NCBI GenBank assembly: GCA_035258565.1
Contig: DATFXF010000154.1
Location: 1-9,371, forward strand
Reading direction: 5' to 3'
Source: DATFXF01 sp035258565
GTDB lineage: Bacteria > Acidobacteriota > Terriglobia > Acidiferrales > UBA7541
DNA: 9,371 bases
Part shown: piece by piece, positions 1 to 6,485 of the stretch
Layout of the letters: the number at the start of each line of letters is the position of its first letter
Position numbering within the stretch: position 1 is the stretch's first letter
Notes under the pieces: generated by a model
Databases searched by the model: none
What the model saw: the letters and a program-made list of their open reading frames with translations, nothing else
What the model was told of the DNA's origin: nothing
Translations under genes and position numbers: made by a program

Positions 1-2220
1 GTACCCGCCGCGGACTGAGGTCTTCCCCTTCCTGAACGGGTCCCAGGCAAACCCGAAGCGCGGCTCCCAATTCCTGAACCCTCTCAGATCGCTTTCGTAG
101 AGACCTACGCCCGTCGCTGGGCCAACGATGGTGAAGGTGAAGGGGGCTGGACCGCTGGGATTCGCGAATAGGTTGGAGAAGTTCGAGTGGGTCTCAAACG
201 GCACCCCGTAATGCTCCCACCGCACTCCTAAGGTCAGCGTGAGGTTTGGTAACGCCTTGAAGGTGTCCTGAACAAACCAGGCCACTTCGCGCTGCCGGAA
301 ACCGCGTAGGTCGTCTGCCGTCCGGTTGCCAGCCTTGTCGAAGAACTGATTCTGCGCCTGAGTGGACACGGCCCCAAACAACATCCAGCCCATGTCCTGT
401 AGCGTCCGGCTGCCGCATTTCGCCGCAAATAGGGCGGGACGGGGACCTTCATCAAGGGGATTGCACGCCCCAAGCGCTGGGTTGAGGTTTATCGACGGGA
501 GCAAGAAAAACGAATAAAAGTTGAATGCATAGGCTGTGCGGGCACCGAAATCGTCGAAGCTGTTGGAATAGATCGGACGGAACTCGGCTCCCGCCTTAAA
601 GGTGTGGCGCCCCAAAATCTTGGTCAGAGTATCCTTGTACGTATACGTGCCGGCGTAACGCGCTTGTGCATTGCTGTCTCCGAGCGCCAAGCAGCCGAAG
701 CCCGCGATACTCGCTGGCATCCCGAAATCGCTGCCACGGCCCAGAGGATCCTTGAACCCAAAGCTATCAAAGACGCCCTGACCTATACAATTGAACGGCG
801 ATCGGGTCCGATTGGCCCCTAAGCGCAACTCGTTGATCACAGAGGGCTTGAGGGTGGAGGTAAGGCCGATCGAGAGGCTTTGCGTGCGCTGGTCCGAGCT
901 CACAGCGCCCAAGCTACCCGGTAGAAAGTCGTTGTGGTCTGTGGAGGAGGACTGATTGAAAGTATAGCGGACGGACAAGACTTCATTGCTGGTGAAATTA
1001 TGGTCCACTTTGATTGTAAAGAGGTCCGCATTGAATTTTGACGGACTCGGGAAGAATAACTTGCCGCGGACATCATCCGTTGCCGGGCCATTGGGGGATG
1101 GGTACAGCGCAAGAATCTTCTGAATCGTGGGGTCCAGCGACAAATTGGCGGTACCCAGCGATGAACCAGAAGCGTTATTCGGTGATGTCGGTGACAGGTC
1201 CACCGCTTGACCGTTGAATGTGAACTTGCCGGTTTTGAAAGCGGCCGTGGGTACGGTGCTGGTATTGGTCAAAGTCGTAGGGAACCGTTGGCCCTCATAG
1301 TTGCCAAACCAGAAGGTCTTGTTCTTGATGATCGGGCCGCCAGCCGAAGCGCCGAAATCGTTCCTGACATATGGATCCTGCCGGGCCACCTGACCCGTCA
1401 CAGGATCGATCTGGTGATTGAAGAAGTCGCGGGCACCAACAGCCGAGTACCGACCGAACCAATAAGCGTTGCCCCGAATCTCATTGGTACCGCTCTTGGT
1501 AACGATGTCCACGATAGCGCCACTGTTGCGGCCATACTCGGGCGCAAAGCTATTAGTGATCAACCGGAATTCCTGTGTGGACTCGGGCGTGATCGCGCTG
1601 AAACCGCTTGGGTTGCCAGGGACTTCTGTGTCGTTGTTATCCACCCCATCGAGCATGAAGTTATTGTGCTTTTCGCTTTGGCCGTTGACTGCAAATCCGC
1701 CGAAGCGCGTGGCGCTCACAGCGGTTCCAGGCGAGAGTTCAATGAGTGCGTAAGGATCGCGCAGAATCAGGGGCAGGTCGGTAATGCGGCGCGAGTCCAC
1801 CACGTTGCTGATCTGCGCGTTTTCAAGTTCGATCGGCGTCACATTCTCCCCCCTCACCTCCACAGTCTGGGCGACCGCAGACACTTCCAGTTTCGCGTCC
1901 AGGGTCAGGAACTGGTCCACAGCCAAGACTACGTTGGAATAGTGCAACGTCTTAAAGCCGGTCTTCTCAAACGAGATCTCGTAGGTCGATGGAACCAACG
2001 TCGAAATCCGGTAGTAGCCCGTGTCGTTCGTTTCAGTGGTCCGGCTCGCGTTCGTCTGCGTATTCCTCACCGTCACGTTCGCTCCGGCAACTACCGCCCC
2101 GACTGGGTCCGTCACCGTCCCTGAAATAGCGGCTGTCTGCGCTTGTAGCGCAGCTGGAACTACAACCAACACACAACTCAAAACGAAAGGCCCCACAACA
2201 AGGCCCTTGCGATTTGTCAT
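1..2220 (-). CDS. Oar-like TonB-dependent outer-membrane receptor, N-terminal part (3' end outside window)
   Basis: The frame is open for 740 codons from the ATG at 2220 to the window edge. It starts with a signal peptide (basic MTNRK, hydrophobic stretch to about residue 25, likely cleavage after ALQA). Residues 30-112 form a carboxypeptidase-regulatory-like beta-sandwich (ISGTVTD, TGYYRIS, YEISFEKTGFK). A TonB plug domain follows at about 125-250 with the motifs FAVNGQSEKHNNFMLDGVDN, EFRLITNSFAPEYGRNSGA and DIVTKSGTN. Beta-barrel strands then begin (GASAGGPIIKNKTFWFGNYE). Proteins of this Oar-like type are usually 1,000-1,200 residues, so roughly the last third is missing. A GGAGG ribosome site (2230-2234) lies 9 bases before the start. 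The family imports large or scarce ligands across the outer membrane, or acts in adhesion; the substrate here is unknown. It is not in the same tight operon as the TDO-like gene, since 564 bases separate them. Confidence 0.93.
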   Translation of the reverse strand, partial: MTNRKGLVVGPFVLSCVLVVVPAALQAQTAAISGTVTDPVGAVVAGANVTVRNTQTNASRTTETNDTGYYRISTLVPSTYEISFEKTGFKTLHYSNVVLAVDQFLTLDAKLEVSAVAQTVEVRGENVTPIELENAQISNVVDSRRITDLPLILRDPYALIELSPGTAVSATRFGGFAVNGQSEKHNNFMLDGVDNNDTEVPGNPSGFSAITPESTQEFRLITNSFAPEYGRNSGAIVDIVTKSGTNEIRGNAYWFGRYSAVGARDFFNHQIDPVTGQVARQDPYVRNDFGASAGGPIIKNKTFWFGNYEGQRFPTTLTNTSTVPTAAFKTGKFTFNGQAVDLSPTSPNNASGSSLGTANLSLDPTIQKILALYPSPNGPATDDVRGKLFFPSPSKFNADLFTIKVDHNFTSNEVLSVRYTFNQSSSTDHNDFLPGSLGAVSSDQRTQSLSIGLTSTLKPSVINELRLGANRTRSPFNCIGQGVFDSFGFKDPLGRGSDFGMPASIAGFGCLALGDSNAQARYAGTYTYKDTLTKILGRHTFKAGAEFRPIYSNSFDDFGARTAYAFNFYSFFLLPSINLNPALGACNPLDEGPRPALFAAKCGSRTLQDMGWMLFGAVSTQAQNQFFDKAGNRTADDLRGFRQREVAWFVQDTFKALPNLTLTLGVRWEHYGVPFETHSNFSNLFANPSGPAPFTFTIVGPATGVGLYESDLRGFRNWEPRFGFAWDPFRKGKTSVRGGY

Positions 2221-2784
2221 GACCTTCCGCCTCCAAGATTGATTCTTACCCTGGAAATAGACGAGAACGCTGCTCGAAGGTGGCAAGCAATAACCTGACC
2301 AGATAGCTAGAAAAAGTATCGCAGAGACTTAACTGATTTAGAGTAAACGTACTAACTGGACTTGTTAGGTTCTTTCAGGAATGTTGCCTCTGCAAGCCTG
2401 TTACGAAAACCTGTAGAAGGGTCTGCCCCATATTCCGAAATGCATAGAAAAGTCGGGTAGTAGTCTTCTCAAGCCTGACATGCAAGCGCAGGAAACCGCG
2501 GTGTCCTGGCGCGCTTTCGAAAAGCGACTTGAAGGAGGCCGCCGAAGCCGCCCGCGGTTGCGGCGACACGGGCCTATGGGATTAGAATCAGAATCACCGA
2601 ACTAATCCGGAAAGTGCATTAAGCAGAGTCGAGCGCAGGTAGCCGAACATAAGGAAGCGGCAAAGTTTGTCTTCTAACCTCGTTGGCGACTGCGGACACT
2701 GCGGGAATAAGGCATGGGTCCAACGCGATGCTGAAGCGATGGCGGCTTTGAAGCAGGTGTTTGCTTGTACCAGGCTCACTAGAA
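2221..2784. other. Gene-poor intergenic region upstream of the receptor gene
   Basis: No open frame here has a plausible ribosome site together with protein-like composition. Reading towards the receptor, the stretch at about 2290-2365 is AT-richer than its surroundings and is the likeliest promoter region, but I could not find a -35/-10 pair worth naming. The central part (2494-2575) carries nested GC-rich inverted repeats. A short frame at 2667-2780 on the plus strand contains CGHCG, which looks like half a zinc ribbon, but it runs antisense into the TDO-like gene and is probably chance. A weak stem (AAGCA/TGCTT, 2751-2766) lies just downstream of the TDO-like stop and has no T-tract. Confidence 0.6.
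2494..2575. repeat. Nested inverted repeats, GC-rich stem-loop region
   Basis: An outer pair AACCGCGG (2494-2501) and CCGCGGTT (2552-2559) encloses an inner hairpin CGCTTT/AAAGCG (2512-2517 and 2521-2526) with a three-base loop. The flanking GCCGCC/GCGGCG runs allow further pairing. It lies about 210-290 bases downstream of the TDO-like stop and about 270-350 bases upstream of the receptor start. It could be a late transcript end structure, a small RNA fold or a chance GC-rich feature. No T-tract follows on either strand. Confidence 0.4.
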
Positions 2785-3531
2785 CTAGTCTTGCTTCGGC
2801 TGGCCCAGGGAGTCCCGGACCACCCCGTACTTGCCGCCCCACTCGTCTGTCATCTTATTGCGGATCTCCCAGAGCTCCGGGAAGAACTGCGTCTTCAGGC
2901 CCTCGTTCAGTAGCTCCACCGACCGGCCCTTCAACGATTTGGCCCCCAACCCGATGGTGCGGTGGATGAGTTGCAAGTGGTGGTAGCGGAACTTTTGAAA
3001 GAGCTCGTCAAATTCAGCGAGCGCCTCAGCCACGATGTAGGCGTCCGAGTGCGAGTACTCGGAATGGTAGATCTTCTCTACCGTCAGGCGGTGCCGCTCA
3101 AGATAGCAAGTCTTGAAGGAATGCCAGAGCTGCGGATGCATCCGCAGGAGGGTGCGAAACCCCGGCGACTCCTGGCCGCTGCCGTTTCCCAATCCCAGCC
3201 GAATCTCCTGATATTCCTTGGGCGACATCGTCTCCAGTAAGGCAAGCTGATCGATCATCAGCCGTTGGGCAAGGTGCACCCGGCGAAACAGCGTGATCAC
3301 CCGGTTGGTGTTCTCTTGCTGGATGTAGTCGTCAATGTCGAGCAAGGTGTAGGCGATCAGCTTCATCCACAACTCTTCTGCCTGATGGACGATCTGGAAC
3401 TGCAGCTCGTCCGCGTTGCAAAACTCGTGGAAATCTTTCTGACAGGAGAGCAACTTCTTGGTATTCAGGTAGAGTTCGTAGTCCAGCGTCCCTTCGCCGT
3501 TCATCATCGAGTAGAAATGACTCCGGTCCAC
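2785..3531 (-). CDS. Tryptophan 2,3-dioxygenase-like heme protein with divergent substrate loop
   Basis: This is a TDO-family protein of 248 residues, slightly shorter than typical bacterial TDOs (about 280-300). I chose the GTG at 3531 because a perfect AGGAGG (3538-3543) lies 6 bases upstream; a longer TTG-started version (to 3597) would overlap the preceding gene. Family signatures are LDYELYLNTKKLL (16-28), FQIVHQAEELWMKL (45-58) with the active-site His49, SPKEYQEIR (103-111) with Tyr107 and the substrate-carboxylate Arg111, GSGQES (117-122), the proximal heme ligand His185 in RYHHLQ, and FFPELWEIR (216-224). The GTGGS/T loop that contacts the substrate amine in true TDO is absent: residues 194-204 read GLGAKSLKGRS. 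TDO normally opens the indole ring of L-tryptophan to N-formylkynurenine in the cytoplasm, but no KynB or KynU gene is nearby. It is the last gene of a three-gene operon, 40 bases after the previous stop. A modified indole or another aromatic amino-acid derivative is a plausible alternative substrate. Confidence 0.86.
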   Translation of the reverse strand: MDRSHFYSMMNGEGTLDYELYLNTKKLLSCQKDFHEFCNADELQFQIVHQAEELWMKLIAYTLLDIDDYIQQENTNRVITLFRRVHLAQRLMIDQLALLETMSPKEYQEIRLGLGNGSGQESPGFRTLLRMHPQLWHSFKTCYLERHRLTVEKIYHSEYSHSDAYIVAEALAEFDELFQKFRYHHLQLIHRTIGLGAKSLKGRSVELLNEGLKTQFFPELWEIRNKMTDEWGGKYGVVRDSLGQPKQD

Positions 3532-3537
3532 GGCGGA

Positions 3538-3543
3538 CCTCCT
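3538..3543 (-). promoter_or_regulatory. Ribosome binding site deciding the GTG start of the TDO-like gene
   Basis: A perfect AGGAGG on the minus strand lies 6 bases before the GTG at 3531. The TTG at 3597 that gives a longer frame has no comparable site and would overlap the upstream gene by 26 bases. Confidence 0.75.
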
Positions 3544-3551
3544 GACTGCAC

Positions 3552-3582
3552 GCTCCCCCGGTAAGGTGAATCTACCGGGAGC
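3552..3582 (-). other. Intercistronic hairpin over the stop codon of the homocitrate-synthase-like gene
   Basis: GCTCCCCCGGTA (3552-3563) can pair with TACCGGGAGC (3573-3582), giving a 10-base-pair stem with a two-base bulge and a nine-base loop. One arm contains the TAG stop (3572-3574) of the upstream gene, and the structure ends 8 bases before the AGGAGG of the TDO-like gene. There is no T-tract, so it is not an obvious intrinsic terminator. It could be a processing or stability element, or could couple translation of the TDO-like gene to ribosome passage over the upstream stop. Confidence 0.45.
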
Positions 3583-4774
3583 ATAACTGCTCAACAATTT
3601 GGGCGAACTCCGCGTCGGTCACCAGCCCCCGCTTTTCCATTCCCTTGCGCTTTACCGCCTCCAGCACCGCCCCGCGCCGCTCGTCCGGGATCTCCAAACC
3701 GAGTTCCTTGGATTTCAGAGCGATGCTGTCCAGCCCACTCTTTTTCCCTAGGACAATGGCCCGGCGCGCACCGACCAGTTCCGCCGAGAACGGCTCGATG
3801 GCTTCTGGGGTGTGGAACTGGCTGGCCACTGCGCCGCTCTCGCGGACGAATAGATTCTCACCAACCACCGGCTTCCACGCCTCCACTTCGTACCCCGCGG
3901 CACGCCGCACAAGTTCCGATACTTTTCGGATCTTCCCCAGGTTGAGCGCCACCGGAACGCCGTAGAGGCAGTGCAAGGCCAGTGCGATCTCGCCCAAGTC
4001 GGCGTTGCCTGCGCGCTCGCCCATGCCGTTGATGGTCCCCTGAACCCACTCGGCCCCGGCCCGCACCGCGGCAATGGCAGAAGCGGTCGCCAAGCCGAAG
4101 TCGTTGTGCCCATGAAAGTGGAGTGGAATGTCTCCGCCCACCCATTCCCTCACGCGGCGCACCAGAAACTCAACCGCTTCCGGGCTGCACACCCCAATCG
4201 TATCCACCACGACCGCCTCCTCGGCCCCTGCTTCCATGGCGGCCTGGTACACCTTCTTGAGGAAATGGAGATCGGTGCGCGTGCCATCTACGGCAAAGAA
4301 AGCAACGGTGATCCCGTGCAGCTTGGCGTGGGAGATCGCTTCCATCACCCGGCGCAGGACTTCATCGCGACTGAGGCCGTAAGCCCGGAGCTTGATGTCG
4401 CTGGTGGGAGCCTCGATGATGGTGGCGCGAACACCCAGACGGATCAACTCATCTAGGTCACCCTTGACCGCCCGTGAAAATCCCCAAACCTCCGCTTTGA
4501 GTTTGGCTTCCAGGATCAGCCGAATCGATTCCGCATCCTCAGCGGACACCCGTGGAAATCCCGCCTCGATGCGAGCCACCCCTAGTTCGTCGAGTTGGCG
4601 GGCGATCTCTAACTTCTGGCGGGGGTCGAGCACGACGCCGACCGTCTGCTCGCCATCGCGAAGAGTGGTGTCGTAAAAGCGCACTCGGGCGGAGCGCGCA
4701 AGCCCAGTGCCGCTTTCCGCCTGGGCATTGAGATCACTGACCCAGATCTTTGCTCTGCTCGGGCTTTCCGACAT
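3572..4774 (-). CDS. Homocitrate synthase/isopropylmalate synthase-like DRE-TIM barrel enzyme with altered catalytic residues
   Basis: The protein has 400 residues, the length of short NifV/AksA-type enzymes, and lacks the LeuA regulatory domain. The ATG at 4774 is preferred because GAGGT lies 7 bases upstream; an in-frame GTG at 4783 is possible. The TIM barrel has RFYDTTLRDGEQ (32-43, Arg39 and metal ligand Asp40), HFHGHNDFG (219-227, metal ligands His221 and His223) and NGMGERAGN (249-257). The C-terminal helical region ends near 397. Family members condense acetyl-CoA with a 2-oxo acid such as 2-oxoglutarate or 2-oxoisovalerate. Here the Glu of the usual EDA motif is Val162 (AVDGTR), the HESGIH motif reads RESGAV (311-316), and the Tyr before EPF is Ile326. 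The fold and metal site are therefore retained, but the residues linked to Claisen chemistry are not. A lyase or aldolase role is as likely as a synthase. It is the middle gene of the operon, starting 10 bases after the FAH-family stop. Confidence 0.85.
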   Translation of the reverse strand: MSESPSRAKIWVSDLNAQAESGTGLARSARVRFYDTTLRDGEQTVGVVLDPRQKLEIARQLDELGVARIEAGFPRVSAEDAESIRLILEAKLKAEVWGFSRAVKGDLDELIRLGVRATIIEAPTSDIKLRAYGLSRDEVLRRVMEAISHAKLHGITVAFFAVDGTRTDLHFLKKVYQAAMEAGAEEAVVVDTIGVCSPEAVEFLVRRVREWVGGDIPLHFHGHNDFGLATASAIAAVRAGAEWVQGTINGMGERAGNADLGEIALALHCLYGVPVALNLGKIRKVSELVRRAAGYEVEAWKPVVGENLFVRESGAVASQFHTPEAIEPFSAELVGARRAIVLGKKSGLDSIALKSKELGLEIPDERRGAVLEAVKRKGMEKRGLVTDAEFAQIVEQLCSR

Positions 4775-4781
4775 CTGGTTC

Positions 4782-4786
4782 ACCTC
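4782..4786 (-). promoter_or_regulatory. Ribosome binding site overlapping the FAH-family stop codon
   Basis: The minus strand reads TTGAGGTGAACCAG before the ATG at 4774. The GAGGT is 7 bases from the ATG and shares bases with the TGA stop (4785-4787) of the upstream gene. This arrangement is typical of translational coupling, and it is the reason for preferring the ATG over the GTG at 4783, which lacks a well-placed site. Confidence 0.6.
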
Positions 4787-5804
4787 AAGCCACTCGGCGG
4801 GATGGGGGTTTCCGCCCGTGCGCCTGCTCCCAGGAGATCACCGGGTTGCGGAGGATGCCGATACCTTCGATTTCGCATTCCATCACGTCGCCCGGCTTCA
4901 GGTACCAGGCCTTGGGATCTCCGCTGAACGCCGCGACCCCGGAGACCGTACCGGTCGAGAGGACGTCACCCGCGCTATATCCCATCGGAGAATAATTGGC
5001 CAAAATCTCGGGAATGGTCACCGACATCTTGCTCGAATGGGACCGTTGGCGCGTTTGACCATTCACTCGCAGTTCCATCGCCAAGTTGTGGGGATCTTTG
5101 ATCTCGTCGGCAGTTACGATGTGCGGTCCCAAGGGACAGAAAGTGTCAATGCCCTTGCAGAAGGAGAAGACTCCGGACTTCATCTCCCGCCTTTGGATGT
5201 CCCGCGCTGTCACATCGTTGAAGATGACGTATCCGCCGATGTATTCCCATCCTTGCTCCGGCGTGAAGTGTTTGCCCGCCTTTTTCAGAACCACCGCAAG
5301 CTCGAGCTCGTAGTCGAGCTCCTGGGTGAGGTGTTCCGGGTAAACTACCGGCTCCTCGTGGCCGATGATGGCGTCCACATTTTGAAAAAACACAATCCAC
5401 GGCAGAACCGGATGGGAGAAGCCTGCCTTCTGGGCTTCCTCATGGTGCTCACGGAAATTACCCGCCGTATGGAAGAACTTCTTAGGTTTGATGGGAGCTC
5501 GAAGAGTGATCTCTTCGCGGCGGTACACCAAGGGTTCACCCGAGGGGCCGGTGGCCCTCGCTCCTTGTTCTTGCGCATGTTCGAAGGCCCTCCGGGCTGC
5601 TGCTAGACTCTTCTCTCCGCCTTCGAAGAGGAGCCGCATCTCCGGAGGTACCCGTGCATCCGCCAGACGCAGAAAGGCGCTCTCTTGTTCGACGTCACGG
5701 AGGTACGATGCGTAGGCGGTGTTCAAATCAATAATTGAGCCCTGCGGGGTGAGTGCACCGATTCGGCCTCGATGGCAGCGATCTTCAAAGGTTAGGAGTC
5801 GCAT
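4785..5804 (-). CDS. Fumarylacetoacetate hydrolase (FAH) family protein
   Basis: The protein has 339 residues, typical for the FAH family with its N-terminal extension. The C-terminal FAH domain spans about 103-325. Visible catalytic elements are GNFREHHEE (115-123; the His120/Glu123 dyad matching the NYxxHxxE motif), the metal triad ELE (Glu166, Glu168) and Asp197 in FNDVTARD, CKGIDTFCPLGPH (216-228), and GDVLSTGTVSGV (279-290). Known members hydrolyse or decarboxylate acylpyruvates, or isomerise ring-cleavage products, in aromatic catabolism (fumarylpyruvate, acylpyruvate, oxepent-type intermediates), usually with Mg2+ or Mn2+ in the cytoplasm. Unlike its neighbours, this enzyme looks catalytically intact. 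It is the first gene of the operon, so it is probably controlled by the TTGACA promoter at 5876-5905. The exact substrate is unknown; processing of the product of the TDO-like or homocitrate-synthase-like enzyme is a reasonable inference. Confidence 0.9.
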   Translation of the reverse strand: MRLLTFEDRCHRGRIGALTPQGSIIDLNTAYASYLRDVEQESAFLRLADARVPPEMRLLFEGGEKSLAAARRAFEHAQEQGARATGPSGEPLVYRREEITLRAPIKPKKFFHTAGNFREHHEEAQKAGFSHPVLPWIVFFQNVDAIIGHEEPVVYPEHLTQELDYELELAVVLKKAGKHFTPEQGWEYIGGYVIFNDVTARDIQRREMKSGVFSFCKGIDTFCPLGPHIVTADEIKDPHNLAMELRVNGQTRQRSHSSKMSVTIPEILANYSPMGYSAGDVLSTGTVSGVAAFSGDPKAWYLKPGDVMECEIEGIGILRNPVISWEQAHGRKPPSRRVA

Positions 5805-5875
5805 GGACTTCTCTCACCTGCCTGCGGGGAGTGGACGGGCCATCCTTCAATGTGCGTGGTCGTGCTCAATTCGGC

Positions 5876-5905
5876 AGTGTAGTGAGAACTTCACGGCATT
5901 GTCAA
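5876..5905 (-). promoter_or_regulatory. Sigma70-type promoter for the FAH/DRE-TIM/TDO operon
   Basis: On the minus strand a perfect -35 box TTGACA (5900-5905) is followed after 18 bases by TACACT (5876-5881), matching TATAAT at 4 of 6 positions. Transcription would begin near 5869, leaving a leader of about 65 bases before the ATG at 5804. This is the only strong promoter match I found in the window. Confidence 0.55.
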
Positions 5906-5959
5906 CTTGGCTTGGCGGGGGCCTGAAGCGAAGAGAAACCGAGGCCACTCAGCATGTAC

Positions 5960-5989
5960 TCGACCTAGAAGGCGCAGTGGGACTAAACT
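5960..5989 (+). promoter_or_regulatory. Possible weak promoter for the VOC gene
   Basis: TCGACC (5960-5965), 18 bases, then TAAACT (5984-5989): each box matches the sigma70 consensus at 4 of 6 positions. The -10 box overlaps the left arm of the palindrome at 5986-6005, which would fit repression. The match is weak and could be chance. Confidence 0.3.
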
Positions 5990-6005
5990 GACGTGCATGT
6001 CAGTT
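5986..6005. promoter_or_regulatory. Near-perfect 20-base palindrome, candidate operator
   Basis: AACTGAC (5986-5992) and GTCAGTT (5999-6005) are exact inverted copies around GTGCAT, whose core TGCA is also self-complementary. Eighteen of 20 bases are symmetric. It lies in the divergent region, 70 bases before the VOC start and about 80 bases upstream of the -35 box of the leftward operon. This size and symmetry suit a dimeric helix-turn-helix regulator (GntR, TetR or MarR type), but no regulator gene is in the window. Confidence 0.5.
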
Positions 6006-6011
6006 GGGCTG

Positions 6012-6032
6012 GCCCCCGTCTTCAGTGGGGGC
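6012..6032 (+). other. GC-rich stem-loop in the VOC gene leader
   Basis: GCCCCC (6012-6017) pairs with GGGGGC (6027-6032) across a nine-base loop. A second small stem GGCGC/GCGCC follows at about 6050-6063. Both sit between the palindrome and the VOC start, and could affect translation of that gene because its ribosome site is only a G-run at 6064-6069. Confidence 0.3.
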
Positions 6033-6074
6033 AAGTGTGATTCCTGAGGGGCGCAAGGGCGCCGGGGGGCAAAG

Positions 6075-6452
6075 ATGCTGGCTTCAGGGAAGATAGTTGG
6101 CTTTGTCCCCACCAGGGATTACGACAAGGCGCGGGCTTTCTATGAAGGCAAGCTTGGATTTGAGTTTGTGAGCATGGATCAATATGCGCTGGTCATGCGC
6201 GTCGGCGGGCACAAGATAAGGATTGCAAAGGCCCAGAATTTCACTCCCGCCCAGGGCACGATTCTGGGCTGGGAAGTAGAAGACATCAAGACGGTCGTCA
6301 CTTGGCTCGGCGAACGAGGCGTTACCCTCGAAAAATATCCTTTTGTTCAAGATCGTGAACTTGGAATTTGGACAACACCCACAGGGGATAAGGTGGCGTG
6401 GTTCAAAGATCCAGATGGCAATATTCTTTCCGTAAGTCAGCATCCTCAGTGA
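6075..6452 (+). CDS. VOC superfamily (glyoxalase/bleomycin-resistance fold) protein without the usual metal ligands
   Basis: This 125-residue single-domain protein has two beta-alpha-beta-beta-beta modules. The first contains VPTRDYDKARAFYEGKLGF (11-29). The second runs from LGWEVEDIKTVVTWLGERGV (64-83) to the closing FKDPDGN motif (110-116). VOC enzymes include glyoxalase I, extradiol dioxygenases, epimerases and drug-binding proteins. In metal-dependent members a His opens each module and a Glu follows DPDGN; here those positions are Val8, Ile63 and Ser119, so a metal-free binding or isomerase role is more likely than a glyoxalase. It is the only plus-strand gene, divergent from the FAH operon and convergent with the M20 gene. 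Only a G-rich run (6064-6069) serves as a possible ribosome site. The function is not known. Confidence 0.85.
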   Translation: MLASGKIVGFVPTRDYDKARAFYEGKLGFEFVSMDQYALVMRVGGHKIRIAKAQNFTPAQGTILGWEVEDIKTVVTWLGERGVTLEKYPFVQDRELGIWTTPTGDKVAWFKDPDGNILSVSQHPQ

Positions 6453-6485
6453 AGAGAAGCTGCAGGGAGCGAGAGTCGCCTAACT

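Noticed and set aside
1207..2124. 305-codon open frame on the plus strand
   Set aside because: It is antisense to the well-supported TonB receptor, shows no domain motif and has the irregular composition of a shadow frame.
2778..2789. Small palindrome ACTAG-AA-CTAGT at the stop of the TDO-like gene as a terminator
   Set aside because: Only five pairs with a two-base centre and no T-tract, so it cannot form a stable hairpin.
2667..2969. Plus-strand frame with a CGHCG motif resembling half a zinc ribbon
   Set aside because: It starts with TTG without a ribosome site, runs antisense into the TDO-like gene and has no second cysteine pair.
2785..3531. Assignment as kynA of a standard kynurenine pathway
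   Set aside because: The substrate loop is replaced and no formamidase or kynureninase gene accompanies it, so the symbol would overstate the evidence.
3532..3597. N-terminal extension of the TDO-like protein from a TTG start
   Set aside because: It would overlap the upstream gene and lacks a ribosome site, while the GTG at 3531 has a perfect AGGAGG at 6 bases. The extra residues do not resemble TDO.
4707..5606. 299-codon open frame on the plus strand
   Set aside because: It lies antisense over the FAH-family gene, whose catalytic motifs are clear, so it is a by-product of GC-rich coding on the other strand.
5719..5991. 90-codon plus-strand frame before the VOC gene
   Set aside because: It overlaps the start of the FAH gene and the promoter region antisense, and shows no recognisable protein features.
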